From Syngnathus acus (lineage: Eukaryota > Chordata > Actinopteri > Syngnathiformes > Syngnathidae): a stretch of DNA of 64,000 bases. The notes below the pieces were generated by a model, which made no database searches, was not told where the DNA came from, and was given only the letters and a program-made list of their open reading frames with translations. Position numbers and translations under genes: made by a program. Each line of letters opens with the position of its first letter. Position 1 is the stretch's first letter. Where the stretch lies: assembly GCF_901709675.1 (NCBI RefSeq), contig NC_051095.1, positions 25,056,456 to 25,120,455 on the forward strand. The letters are read 5' to 3'. Below are positions 42,960 through 54,409 of the stretch, piece after piece.

Positions 42960-43275
42960 ACCAGCTCAGTGGCCTAGTGGTAGAGTGTTCGCCCTGAGAC
43001 TGGAAGGTTGTGGGTTCAAACCCCGGCCGGGTCATACCAAAGACTATAAAAATGGGACCCATTGCCTCCCTGCTTGGCACTCAGCATTAAGGGTTGGAAT
43101 TGGGGGGTTAGATCACCAAATGATTCCCGAGCGCGGCACCGCTGCTGCTCACTGCTCCCCTCTCCCCCAGGGGATGGATCAAAATCACACGGGGATGGGT
43201 TAAATGGAGAGGACAAATTTCACCACACCCAGATGTGTGTGTGACGATCATTGGGACTTTAACTTTTTTTTTTTA
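42960..43275 (+). mobile_element. tRNA-derived SINE, family 1
   Basis: Third copy, very similar to that at 42,231. Box A GTGGCCTAGTGGTAGAG, box B GGTTCAAACCC intact, ending ATCATTGGGACTTTAACTTT followed by a T run. Confidence 0.92.
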
Positions 43276-43539
43276 CCGCCACCTACTGTGTTGGATAAGT
43301 TACATAATTGCATGTTGGTTGAGGTCAAATGAAGTGATTCGTTCACTCGCGTTCACTGAATAGATTCGTTCTTTTTGGACGAATCGTTCTCGAGCGACAA
43401 CACTAGAGCGCACCTCATCCCATGAACCTCACTTAAAACAATGTGCTATTATGGACGTTGCTTTGTTTGGTTTATATTGCGCTGGCACATTGCAAAGTCT
43501 CATTACCGTCCATATAATCCCGCAGGCCTGGCAAGCACA

Positions 43540-44310
43540 AAGGAGTGATTGAGTGATAAGGGGAAAGAGATGGCCCACAGAGAGACATCACCTTCGCCTT
43601 GATGAGAAGGTGATGTCATCTCGACTAGAGACACAGGGGTCGACCTCTCTGATAGGTGGACGCGCTGGGACAAATGAGGAGCAGCTTGTAGACAAAGGCC
43701 CCATTTAATGAGCCTGAGACAGGAGGCCAAAACACACTCCATGGGTGGCACATGGTGTCATAGCTGCTGAAAGACTGCTGAGCAATTAATCATCTGATTC
43801 AAGAACTGGGCAAAGGGCTTATTATGTAAGGTCATTTCAGATCACACCACACCACCAGATCACAGGGGCCAGAGTTACACTCCTATCACACATCAGCCCT
43901 CAAATTTTCCCTGATCCCATAACATTGCAGCCAGAGATACTATATTTATCGTGTTGGTCAGGTCCAACAATTATGCAATATAATATGACACACTTACTTT
44001 TCATTAGAGATGAAGGGCCCTTTGTGGCAGCCTGACAATCATTAAAAGCTCTCCATTGGCTTGGGTTGTTTACTCTCTGTTAATTACCAGGTGATTGTGC
44101 GGCCTCTGACCCACATTGAGAGTCAGGTCAGCCAACCCATGGGGGATGATTGACAATATTCAGGGAAGTGCACGTAGACAAAGAGTGTTAGCGGAGAAAC
44201 GTTTGTTGCTGCATCATTAGACCGTGTTAGAAGACAAGCCCGCTCACAGTATTCTTGCAGTGGGACAATACCTCTGTCTATTGTAATTCTAAAACGGGGT
44301 GGGGGGGACT
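43540..44310. promoter_or_regulatory. Candidate conserved non-coding block (enhancer-like)
   Basis: Unlike its surroundings this stretch has balanced composition, no repeat similarity within the window, no long frame, and many homeodomain- and forkhead-like words: CAATTAATCATC (43,783), TTATGCAATATAAT (43,973), GTTGTTTACTC (44,065), TTAATTACCAGG (44,079). The inverted phrase ATCACCTTC..GAAGGTGAT lies at about 43,587-43,615. This is an inference from texture only. Confidence 0.35.
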
Positions 44311-45529
44311 GATGAGTGCTTATAGGGATTTGTGACACCAGCTATCTATTTATGGATTCACTGGTTAGTAAAACAAAGTCAGTCAATAATTACATGCTCA
44401 TCTAAAGCAATACTGTTACTCAGATGCATCCCGCAAGCAGGCCATAAGGGTCCGCGCCCGCCCACGAAGATGCCTGTACACACACCCCCACCCCCATGAG
44501 TGGGAATAAGCAGTTCAGAAATGGATAGATGGATTTTTTTAATAAATATATTTGATCATATCAGCTAAATTTGTGTTGTGAAATGATAATGTTATGGTAA
44601 GTTGTTTCTCACTAAGAAAATAAAAATATACAGCCTATCAGCCTCATTGAAAATGATGTTAACTGCATAAGCCTCTACGTGGCGAAAATTTCAATGCTGG
44701 CATGCAAGAGTTCCGCACGTTTTTCAAAGTGCACCTTTTTTGTGGCCTTGTGTAATGTCTGTAGACAAGACATGTCTGTGAGATATGTACAGACCCGAGG
44801 ACAATGCGGTGGACTGGCACATGGGAAAGCGTAAAACTCAATATAAGCATAAGAAAAGATTATCTTGCTTAAAATAACATAAAACTGCAATCACTCGTCA
44901 CCAAATTGTACGGTATGTGGACATCACTACTTATGCCTACGTACATCGACCTAAGAATACATGACAAAAATCAGCCCAATATTTTGTATTTTAAGGACAG
45001 AGCGCTTTAATGCTTAAGCAACAAAAGCTTCTGTAGTGCGCTACAGAAAGGTAAATGCTACATAGTTATAATATAGGGGTGATTCCTGTAATATTTTCAG
45101 AGATTGATGTGTGCATAAGTGGAGACGTCAACATGAATTTTGGTTGCAGTTTATTTTTTTAATTTGTTGTTTAGACCATCCCTGGCACAATCACTGTACG
45201 GCAAGTGATGAGGAACATATTTTATTGAAATTGGCAATATGAACACGTTTCATAAAAAAAACCCACAAGAGCCACAAACCCTTTAGACATAAAAAATGAA
45301 GATTCATTTTTGTTTCTGAGGTATATTCCCCATATGCACATTTAGTATGACATTCACAATAGTTAGTAAACTTTAAGTTACAGTCTGATATGTAAATTGA
45401 TTTACATATAGACCTTCTGGCGACTTGCAAGTCAAGAAAACAAAGGGTTGCTTGCCCTTACCCAGTTTATAGTTGCTTGAAGGTGTTATCAGTTCCTAAT
45501 GGCGAAGAAGGTAATTGCAATGTATTGTG
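44311..45529. other. Intergenic, no gene seen
   Basis: AT-rich, with a degenerate family-2 SINE end near 44,445-44,535 (AATAAGCAGTTCAGAAATGG then ATAGATGG). No exon recognised. Confidence 0.5.
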
Positions 45530-46650
45530 ACCATTTGCCTCAAAGGGAACATACCGGACACAGCATCCAGAAAGTATGGCTATGCAGACGACCTTGCCAT
45601 CATGCTGAGTCGACCAACGTGGAAGGCGACGGAAGACGGCCTGAATGAAGACATGCTTCAAAAGTGGCGTCTCCAGCTCAGCGTTGGAAAGACTGTTGGT
45701 GCATCATACCATCTCAGCACCAGGGAAGCAAGGAGAGAACTGGCAGTGAGCATTGAGGGCAAACGCCTGGAGGTTCAACAAGCCCTGAAGTACCTCGGCG
45801 TGCGTCTGGATCGGACCCTATCCTTCAAACAACACCTCGAAGATCTGAAGGCAAAGGTGACATCCAGGGTTGCACTGATCCGCCGCCTTGCTGGAACAAC
45901 GCCTCTGCTAAGATCTTGCGGATATCAACCCAAGCGCTGGTCTTCTCTGCAGCAGAGTACTGCGCTCCAGTTTGGAACAGAAGCCCCCATGCCAAAAAGG
46001 TGGATGTGGAAATTAACAATGCCCTCCGAACTATAACAGGATGCCTGAAACCCACCCCTGTGTCCCTCCTGCCTGTCCTTGCGGGAATAGCGCCGGCCAA
46101 CCTTCGGCGAGAGGCTGCCACCCTCGTTCTTGCCAGGAAGGCAAAAAATAACAACTGGCACATCCTGCACAACACTACAACAACTCCAGCTCCACCAAGC
46201 AGACTCAAGGCACGCCACCCCTACAACATGGCAGCACAAGAGATGCTCAATTCCATCCCTGAAGACATCTCCAGAGATGCCTGGCTGGCAGCAGCTTGGA
46301 AGCAGGAGTGGGAGGCAGCTGGCCCCTCCCTCATGCACCGTTATGTCTGGGAACCAGGAGACGGCGCCATAGGAGGAGACGAACTACCTCGCCAGCAGTG
46401 GACCACACTGAACCGCTTAAGAACTGCTGTTGGGCGCTTCAACACGTCTATGCGGCAGTGGGGACTGGCGGACAGTGCGGCATGCGAGTGCGGAGACCCC
46501 GAGCAGACAGCCGACCACATCATCAACACCTGCCCCCTATATAGACCACCCTCGGAGGCCGGCCTCTTCGACCTGGGACCAGAGATGCTGGCATGGCTCC
46601 ACGACACCAAGTTGGAGCTCTGACGTTACACGAGAGAGAGAGAGAAAAGG
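45530..46650 (+). mobile_element. I-like LINE, 5'-truncated
   Basis: Starts within the RT at IPDTASRKYGYADDLAIM and runs to the stop at 46,621-46,623. It is the same family as the longer element at 57,550-60,660. The C-terminus carries CECGDPEQTADHIINTCPLY, a CCHC-like zinc motif. After the stop only TGACGTTACACGA and a GA-rich run follow, so the element has almost no 3'UTR. Confidence 0.87.
45542..46623 (+). pseudogene. I-like LINE RT C-terminal half, frameshifted
   Basis: Frame one (to 46,036) covers YADDLAIM and the thumb up to RRLAGTT; frame two (from 45,916) resumes at RISTQALVFSAAEYC and runs open to the stop at 46,623. A short deletion at 45,898-45,915, where the sibling copy has TWGASAKTL, causes the shift. 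The second frame is 235 codons and well preserved. Confidence 0.85.
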
Positions 46651-46703
46651 GAACATGATCCTATAGAGGCAGTAGTGCTCAGTAAACTTACATATCCAGG
46701 CTG

Positions 46704-47075
46704 TGTGTCAGGCTTCGGAGTGTGGAAATGGAGCAGGGCGACCAAGTGCAGCTTGGACCAGGGTTTATTGAAACAAACACAAAAAGACTCGGCAAACTGA
46801 CATAACGCACTAACAAAACCTAACAACAAGACTGACCGAAAAAGACGTGAAACAAAAAGACATCATGACATTAACACAACAATAACTAGACTGACTGACC
46901 AGGACGTAAGACAAGAAAACAACAGGACCTGACGACAACAACACAATGATGCGACGGTGAGCGAGGGGCAGACAGGACTTAAATACAAAACACGAAACAC
47001 GAGGCAGGTGACCGCGGTTACATTGATTGAGGTGACACAGGAAGGGAGGGGCGACGCGAACAAAAACTATGGCAA
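46704..47075 (-). mobile_element. Probable solo LTR, minus orientation
   Basis: On the minus strand the sequence ends CACTCCGAAGCCTGACA, resembling the end of the LTR at 37,354-37,912 (CCAAGCCTGACA). It contains TATTTAAG (TATA-like, about 46,980) and CAATAAACC (polyadenylation signal, about 46,766). The other boundary and target duplication were not fixed. Confidence 0.5.
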
Positions 47076-47119
47076 CCTCTTTGCGGTACACAGTAAAAAA
47101 ATGTGGCTCTTAGTCTCTG

Positions 47120-47545
47120 ACCGGTTGGCCACCCCTGAGTTAGACAAACTCATATACTTTTTCATGTTCATATGTGGGCAAATCTTATTATTTTATACAA
47201 ACATAACTGTTCAATCAGAACACGGGTACAGCATCAAGAACTTTGTGGCCACATGGGCACAGACGGTGGACACAACACACACACACACATATAGGGGCGG
47301 TAACCTCCCAATACACATAGGTACCAAATGGTCAGGTGACACTTTCCCGCCTTTTCTGGACAGTATAAAACCTTGTGAACTCGAGAAGGAGACCGTTGTT
47401 TCATCTGCTGCCGTGCCTCGTGTACTGTCCGCCATTAAACAACCCAAGATCTTGCCAATAAAGAACCAACTCTTACTCTTTGTTTTTCCTGGCTCAACAA
47501 CGGACATCCCGAACAACATGCAACACCAGTTACTAGCAAGAATTA
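47120..47545 (+). mobile_element. LTR-like promoter/poly(A) unit, uncertain
   Basis: GACAGTATAAAACC (TATA-like, about 47,360) is followed about 100 bases later by GCCAATAAAGAACC (polyadenylation signal, about 47,455) with GC-richer DNA between, the layout of an LTR U3-R-U5. No clear termini or target duplication were found. Confidence 0.35.
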
Positions 47546-47764
47546 GTTAATAGCATTAACTAGTGTTTAGCTAGCTAGCTCGTTATAATAAAGCTAGCAA
47601 CTTACTAACTCGGTAGTTATTATTTACATAATGTTAAAAATGTTGTGTGAAACTCAAAGCGTTAACCTGCCACCTCTGACAACAGCACCCATGCCACGGC
47701 TCACTGAGGATGGGATGTATTATAGTGAGAACTGATTTGAAAAGGCTAATGTTTACTTTGACAT

Positions 47765-48096
47765 CAGGTTTGTCAGAATCAGAATCAGCTTTATTGACCA
47801 AGTTTCTGCATGCCAAACAGGGAATTTGACTCCGGTTGATCTCAGCCTCGGTACAACATTTAAGTGACTGACAACATTCAGGTAACTAACAACATTTAAG
47901 TGGTGAGAGCAGGATGTTATTGCATTGTGATGTCTCTGAGTCTCTATGAGTGGTGTGAGTTCATCAGGGCGACAGCCTGGGAGAAGAAGCTGTGTCTGTG
48001 TCTGCTGGTGTTGGCGTACAGCGCTCTGTAACGCCGTCCGGAGGGGAGTAGTTTGAACAGACTGTGACCTGGGTGAGAAGGGTCTGCAGAGATGCG
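47765..48096 (-). mobile_element. Rex1-like LINE 3' end, minus orientation
   Basis: Read from 48,096 downward it codes HPGHSLFKLLPSGRRYRAL and FFSQAVALMNSH, then a 3'UTR with AAATTCCCTGTTTGGCATGC and GGTCAATAAAGC and a GATTCTGATTCTGA tail. It abuts, head to head, the plus-strand Rex1-like element that starts at 48,097. Confidence 0.82.
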
Positions 48097-48109
48097 GCGA
48101 CCGCGACCT

Positions 48110-50009
48110 GTTCAAGCAGACCAGAAACACACTGAACCGAGAGGTCAGGAAAGCCAGGAGGTGTTACGGGGAGAACCTGAAGAGACACCTCTCTGCCAAT
48201 CCTGATCCCTCAACAGTGTGGAAAGGTCTGCAGAGCATCACGGGCTACAAGAAACGAACCCCCCGTCCTGTGGAGAGCCCAAGGCTTGCTAACCAGCTAA
48301 ACAGGTTCTACTGCAGGTTTGATCGGTCCTCCCACACAACGGGACTTCCTGCAGCACAATCTACATACTCACCTCTACCCACAACTGCTCTGTCCACACC
48401 TCTATCATCGTTGTCACCCACTCTCTCTCTTGCAGAGGCCGCGCCCGCACTCCAGATCCGCGAGGAGGAAGTGCGCCAGATGTTCCGGAGACAAAAGACC
48501 AGGAAGGCACCGGGCCTAGACGGCGTGTCACCTTCCTGCTTGGAAGTCTGCGCTGAGCAGCTGGCGCCCACCTTTGCACGGATCTTCAACCGTTCTCTGG
48601 AGCTGTGTGAGGTGCCCTCGTGCTTCAAGAGCTCCACCATCGTTCCAGTGGCCAAGAAGCCCGCCATCACAGGTTTGAAGGACTATAGACCTGTCGCACT
48701 GACATCTGTGGTCATGAAATCTTTCGAGAGGTTAGTGCTGAACCACCTGAAGGATGTCACGGGCCCCCTGCTTGACCCCCTCCAGTTTGCCTACCGGGCA
48801 AACAGGTCAGTGGATGATGCGGTCAACATGGGACTGCACTACATCCTGCACCACCTGGACACCCCAGGAACGTACGCCAGGATCCTGTTCGTGGACTTCA
48901 GCTCGGCGTTCAACACCATCGCTCCTGACATCCTCCAACAGAAGCTCATCCAGCTTGCGGTGCCTGCCTCCACCTGTCAGTGCATCACCAGCTTCCTGAC
49001 CAACAGGAGACAGCGTGTGAGGCTGGGGGGCATCACATCTGACACCCGGACCACCAATACTGGAGCCCCTCAGGGGTGCGTCCTCTCCCCACTGCTCTTC
49101 TCTCTCTACACCAATGATTTCTCCTCAGGTGACTCTCCTGTGAAGCTCCTGAAGTATGCAGACGACACCACTCTCATCGGACTGATCCAGGACGGTGATG
49201 AGACTGCGTACAGACAGGAGGTGGAGCGGCTGGTCCACTGGTGCAGCCAAAACCATCTGGAGCTGAACCCGCTCAAGACCGTGGAGATGACAGTGGACTT
49301 CAGGCGAGACCCTTCACCACTTTTACCCCTCACTATCCGCAGTAATACTATTCTCTCCACAGACACCTTCAAGTTCCTGGGAACCACAATCTCTCGGGAC
49401 CTGAAATGGACCGGCCAAATAGACTCTGTCCGGGAGAAGGCCCAGCAGAGGCTGTACTTCCTGAGACAGCTCAAGAAGTTCAACCTGCCGCGAGAGCTTC
49501 TGAAGACCTCAGTAATGCTATTCCCACCACAGACATCTTCAAGTTCCTGGGATCCACAATCTCCCGGGACCTGAAATGGATCGGCCCCATAGACTGTACG
49601 GAAGAAGGCCCAGCAGAGGTTGTACTTTCTGAGACAACTCAGGAAGTTCAACCTGCCACAGGAGCTGCTGAAGACCTTCTATACTGCCATCATCCAGTCT
49701 GTCCTCTGCACCTCCATTACTGTCTGGTTTGGATCGGCCTCCAAACAAGACAAGCACAGACTGCAACGGACAATCAGGACTGCAGAAAAGATCATTGGAA
49801 TCAACCTCCCATCTATCCAAGACTTGTACCTGTCCAGGACCAGGAAACGTGCAAGGAACATCTCTACAGACCCTTCTCACCCAGGTTGCAGTCTGTTTGA
49901 ACTACTCCCCTCCGGACGGCGTTATAGAGCTCGGTACGCCAAAACCAGCAGACACAGAGACAGCTTCTTCCCCCAGGCTGTTGCTCTGATGAACTCACAC
50001 CACTTTTAA
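48110..50009 (+). pseudogene. Rex1-like reverse transcriptase, long open frame then frameshift
   Basis: A 452-codon open frame (48,216-49,574) contains KAPGLDGVSPSCL, SSTIVPVAKKP, LKDYRPVALTSV, FAYRANRSVDDAV, FVDFSSAFNTI (first catalytic Asp), TGAPQGCVLSPLLFSLYTND and LLKYADDTTLIG (catalytic YADD). The duplication shifts the frame; the C-terminal part continues at 49,620-50,009. All RT catalytic residues are present, but the protein would end in an abnormal tail and the endonuclease is missing. Confidence 0.88.
49341..49680 (+). repeat. Diverged 170-base tandem duplication inside the Rex1-like RT
   Basis: AGTAATACTATTC...CTTCTGAAGACC (49,341-49,510) is repeated at 49,511-49,680 with about a tenth of positions changed. 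AAGTTCCTGGGA.CCACAATC and AAGTTCAACCTGCC occur in both. The 170-base length is not a multiple of three and so shifts the frame. Confidence 0.85.
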
Positions 50010-50097
50010 CTTAGAGTCTCAGAGTCATTACTGTGCAATAACATCCTGCTCTCCACACCTTTTTGAATTTGTCTACACTGTTTGTACTATGTGTCCT

Positions 50098-50281
50098 CTC
50101 TGCATCCATTGCAGCCTGGTCATCCTGGAAGAGGGACCTTCCCATCTGTGGTCTCTTCTCAAGGTTTCTCATTTCCCCTAGCTGGAGTTTTGAGTTTTTC
50201 CTTGCCCTTTTGGGAGTTTAAGATCAGGGGATGTTTGAGAATATTTGCCATTTTTCACATGTCCTGAGTGTTCTTAGTCAC
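50098..50281 (+). repeat. Shared LINE 3'UTR module
   Basis: TCTCTGCATCCATTGCAGCC, CCATCTGTGGTC, TCAAGGTTTCTCATTT and CCTTGCCCTTTTGGGAG, AAGATCAGGGGATG occur here inside a Rex1-like 3'UTR and, in the same order, in the L2-like 3'UTR at 1840-1985 and its relatives. The sister Rex1-like 3'UTR at 47,765-48,096 lacks it. Confidence 0.8.
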
Positions 50282-50385
50282 CTAAATGTTGAACAGAGGG
50301 TGTGATTTACCGAAGTCAAATTCCTTGTTTGGCACGCTCAAACATGGCGAATAAAAACAGTTGAATCTTGAATCTTGAATGTTAC

Positions 50386-51270
50386 TTGCACGTTTCCTGG
50401 TCCTGGAGAGGTACAAGTCTTGGATAGATGGTTGGTCCCGATTATCTTTTCTGCAGACCTTATAATAATATAATAATATCATAACAATATAATAATAATA
50501 ATGACCTTGTTGGGTTTCCCATTGGGAACGTGTTGTTTGATGTGGCCTCTTTGGAGAACACTCATATAAATTCTGGCATTTCTGATAACAAAAAAAAAAC
50601 TTTTATAGCTGTAGCATAATGGTCCCATATAATTCCTTTTCAGTGTTATCTGAAGAAAAACATATGCTTTTCAAGCGGGAGACTGGCCATGATATAAATA
50701 AAGCACACTATATATTTAGAATAGCTGTGGTTAATTAGTCAGCTCATGAATTAGTGGTCGATCGTGATCAAACTGACATTTCCCATATGCTTCTGAACCA
50801 CAATGCCATAATGTTTCAATTGTAGGATGTCTTGGAATATTTGTTGTTTACAATGTGTGTTACAAAGTTAGGGGTAATTGATCGCTGTGATGTGCGTGTC
50901 GGGACTCATTGGATTTTTCCGCAAAGCTAGTTGAAAGCAGCGGGGGCTGTGCCGCAGATGAAAAGTCTCCTTGGACCATTGCAACCCCAGCACTCATCGA
51001 ATGAACATGTGCATGCACGTACAAACACATGTGCACATTCCAATTACTCATCTAGCAACATCAACACATATGGATAGTGACAAGCAAAATTAAGAGCAGA
51101 TTGGATGTAGAACTTTTGAGAAGAAAGAGGGAATAAATGGAGAGCAAATCTCTGTGACAATCACTTCAAGTACAGTTTTACCATATGTCGTCTTGCATTT
51201 ATAGATTTCTATTGTTATGTGCTTCAGCACATAACACATTTCTACATCTACTACGTTTACTATTCAGCTA
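50386..51270. other. Intergenic, mostly unique; small LINE piece at the left
   Basis: At 50,390-50,462 a minus-strand piece codes ADNRDQPSIQDLYLSRTRK-like Rex1 sequence. The following 50,640-51,060 has no repeat similarity in the window and could hold conserved non-coding DNA (for example AATATTTGTTGTTTACAATG near 50,837). No exon recognised. Confidence 0.45.
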
Positions 51271-51274
51271 TTTT

Positions 51275-51460
51275 CTCTACCGCTTGTCCTCATTACAGAC
51301 GTGGGTGAGATGGAGCCCATTCTGACTGACCTTTGCTAGGATACACTGTAGACAGGTTGGCAGGCATGAGTATAGTGTCACAAACAACCATTCACACCTA
51401 TGAAGAATTGATAAATGAATTCCACACAGGAGGGTGTAAGCTAAGATTTGAACCCTCTGA
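51275..51460 (-). mobile_element. Degenerate family-2-like SINE
   Basis: Phrases GACAGGTTGGCAGGCA, CAAACAACCATTCACACCTA, TTCCACACAGGAGGGTG and ATTTGAACCCTCTGA follow the order of the SINE body and box B read in reverse. Old and heavily diverged. Confidence 0.55.
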
Positions 51461-52327
51461 ATTCTGGTCCACCATCCGGCGTCTCAGGAGGGGGAAGCAG
51501 TGCACCGTCAACACTGTTTACAGTGGAGATGGCGTGCTGCTGACCTCGACTCAGGACATCGTGAGTCGGTGGGGAGAATACTTCGAAGACCTCCTCAATT
51601 CCACCTACACGCCTTCCATTGTGGAAGCAGGGCCTGGAGATTCTGAGGCGGACCTTCCAATCTCTGGGGTCAAAGTCACTGAGGTAGTTAAAAAACTCCT
51701 CGGGGGCAAGGCCCCAGGGGTGGATGAGATCCGCCCGAAGTTCTTAAAGGATGTTGTGGGGCTGTCATGGCTGACACGCCTCTACAACATTGCGTGGACA
51801 TCAGGGACGGTGCCTCTGGATTGGCAGACTGGGGTGGTGGTTCCCCTCTTTAAGAAGGGGGACCGGAGGGTGTGTTCCAATTACAGGGGAGTCACACTCC
51901 TCAGCCTCCCTGGTAAGGTCTATTCAGGGGTGCTGGAGAGGAGGGTCCGTCGGGAGGTCGAACCTCGGATTCAGGAGGAGCAGTGTGGCTTTCGTCCTGG
52001 CCGTGGAACAGTGGACCAGCTCTACACCCTCAGAAGGATCCTCGAGGGGGCATGGGAGTTCGCTCAACCAGTCCACATGTGTTTTGTGGACTTGGAGAAG
52101 GCGTTCGATCGTGTCCCTCGGGAAGTTCTGTGGAGGGTGCTTCGGGAGGACGGTGTGCCGAGCCAACTGATAAGGGCGGTTCGGTCCCTGTATCATCGAT
52201 GCCAGAGTTTCATCCGCATTTCCGGCAGTAAGTCGGATTCTTTCCCAGTGAGGGTTGGACTCCGCCAAGGCTGCCCTTTGTCACCGGTTCTGTTCATAAC
52301 TTTTATGGACAGAATATCTAGGCGCAG
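51461..52327 (+). pseudogene. Rex3-like RT, N-terminal half, open for 290 codons
   Basis: Contains GKAPGVDEIRPKFLKDV, GVVVPLFKKGDRRVCSNYRG, EEQCGFRPGRGTVDQLYTL, HMCFVDLEKAFDRVPREVLW (first catalytic Asp) and LRQGCPLSPVLFITFMDRIS in one uninterrupted frame. The frame ends in L2-like sequence just before the expected FADD box, so the protein lacks its catalytic centre. No endonuclease precedes it. Confidence 0.88.
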
Positions 52328-52631
52328 AGGGAGTGAAAACAAACTCCAGCCGAATCGGCCACTACAGGTTAATTAAAGGCCATATCATAGAAATGTGTCT
52401 TTAAACGTGTCTTAAATGTTTCTAGTGAGGTAGCAGTTCTAATATCCATTGGTAGGGCATTCCAAAGCTCTGGAACCCGAATAGAAAATGCTCTAGACCC
52501 TGCAGACATTTTCTTGGCCCTCGGTGTCACTAAAAGACTAGCGTTTTGCGAACGAAGGTTACGAGACGGAACATAAGGAACAACTAGGTCGACAAGATAT
52601 GAAGGCGCTAAGCCATGCAGTGATTTATAGG

Positions 52632-54286
52632 TTAATAGAAGAACCTTGAAGTCACATCTTCAATGGACCGGGAGCCAATGTAAGTTGGCTTATATTGGGT
52701 AATGTGATCAAATTTTCTTGTCCGTGAGAGCAACCTCGCAGCAGCATTTTGTACTAACTGTAGACTTTTGATGCTGGACTTAGAAAGATCAGAGAATAAT
52801 GCATTACAGTAGTCCAGGCGCGACGTGACGAACGCATGTATAATAGTTTCCGCATCACCGGTCGAGAGGATCGGACGAATCTTAGCAATATTACGAAGGT
52901 GAAAAAACGCAATTCTGGTTATATTCTTAATGTGCTTTTGAAAGGAGAGCGTTTGGTCAAATATTACCCCGAGATTAGTTACAGTATCGCTCTGAGTGAT
53001 AGTACAGTTATCTCTAGATATAGTGGTTTCCTTAAATAAGTGTTGATGACGGGTTGGACCAATTATCAATATCTCAGTTTTATCTGGGTTAAGACGAAGG
53101 AAGTTGAGACATCCATTGCTTGATCTCCGCAAGGCACGCCTCAACAGTCCCGCGGATCTGTCATCGATAACGGCATATATAATTGGGTGTCATCCGCGTA
53201 ACATTGAAAACTAATATTATATTTACGTATTATGTCCCCAAGCAGAATCATATAAATATTAAATAGAATTGGTCCGAGTCCCGATCCCTGTGGGACACCA
53301 CATGTAACATTATAGAGCTCAGAGGACGTATTGCCATGGACCACTCGGTGCGTCCTGTCTGATAGATAGAAATAGAACCAGCCTAGTGCTGACTCTGAAA
53401 TACCAACACAACTTTTAAGACGCTCTAATAAAATATCGAAGTCTACAGTGTCGAAGGCAGCACTAAGATCGAGTAGTAACAATACTGATGAAGTGTTTGA
53501 ATCCATAGCTATAAGGAGATCATTAGTCACTATAGCAAGTGCTGTCTCAGTGGAATGATTAGCTCTAAAACCAGACTGAAAAGATTCATATCGATTATTG
53601 GCGACCATGTAATCAATAAGCTGTTGCGCTACTACTTTTTCAAGAAGTTTTGCTATGAATGGGAGGTTTGAAACTGGTCTATAATTACTGAGACAGTCTG
53701 GGTCAAGATTTGGTCGCTTAAGTAACGGTTTAATGATAGCGGTTTTAAAGGCTGTTGGCACTATCCCAGAGGAGAAAGACAGATTAATTATATTTAAGAC
53801 GGACGGTCCTAAAATTTGAAATAATTCTTTAAATAGTTTGGCTGGAAGCAGGTCGAGTAAACATGTTGTTTGTTTAGCCACACTAACCAATTGTGTAAGC
53901 CTTTCAAGGGACACGCTTTTAAAATTTGAGAGGGTTATTGCATGATCGTCAGCGCCGGTAATCGGCATTCTCGAATGAGCGATTGGAATGGTCATCTTGA
54001 TCTCATCCCTAATGGATTCAATCTTTCGAGCGTCGAATTTCATGAACTCGTCAGCTGAGTGGAAGGAGCTATCGAGGGTCGGCTGGCGTAGTGTTAGCTT
54101 TGCCACTGTATCAAATCGGTATTTAGGACTGTTTTTATTGAGATTAATGACTTGCGAAAAATGAGTTTTCGACAACCGAAGCAAAAAAATCTCGACTTTT
54201 TTGTTCGAATTCCGATTTGTTCGAGAACCGGGACGTTCGAAAACCGAGGTTTGACTGTAAAATAAATAGATGCAGCTCACTGACAA
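52632..54286 (-). pseudogene. L2-like LINE RT, copy B, broken at the same place as copy A
   Basis: The frame 54,286-53,141 (381 codons) holds TAIIKPLLKRPNLDPDCLSN, SNLPFIAKLLEKVV, SGFRANHSTETALA, LLDLSAAFDTVDF, YLSDRTHRVVHG, CGVPQGSGLGP and CYADDTQLYMP. It stops after DPRDC; the next frame (53,144-52,632) begins RRALRRSSNGCLNFLRLNPD. The same stop and shift are found in copy A at 584. The first 60 or so residues of the long frame come from non-LINE sequence. Confidence 0.87.
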
Positions 54287-54409
54287 GTGCCAATTTTAGA
54301 ACAGTCCTGCGGGCGACCTGGTGCCCGCGGGTATTGTGTTGGTGACCCCTGCCCTACACCATCAGCCACTCCCAACCAGCTGTAATTTGTATGAACAATG
54401 TAGAATGTT

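Larger units (their letters stand above)
48097..50385 (+). mobile_element. Rex1-like LINE, 5'-truncated, with internal duplication
   Basis: From the linker before the RT (LFKQTRNTLNREVRKARR) through a nearly complete RT to the C-terminal SLFELLPSGRRYRARYAKTS and a 3'UTR ending TTGAATCTTGAATCTTGAA. A 170-base segment is duplicated with divergence at 49,341-49,680. The 3'UTR contains an extra module (50,098-50,281) also present in L2-like elements of this window. Confidence 0.88.

Noticed and set aside
42240-43075. tRNA genes (box A and box B motifs in three SINE heads)
   Set aside because: The heads are tRNA-like, but the cloverleaf and acceptor stem do not close, and each continues into a SINE body.
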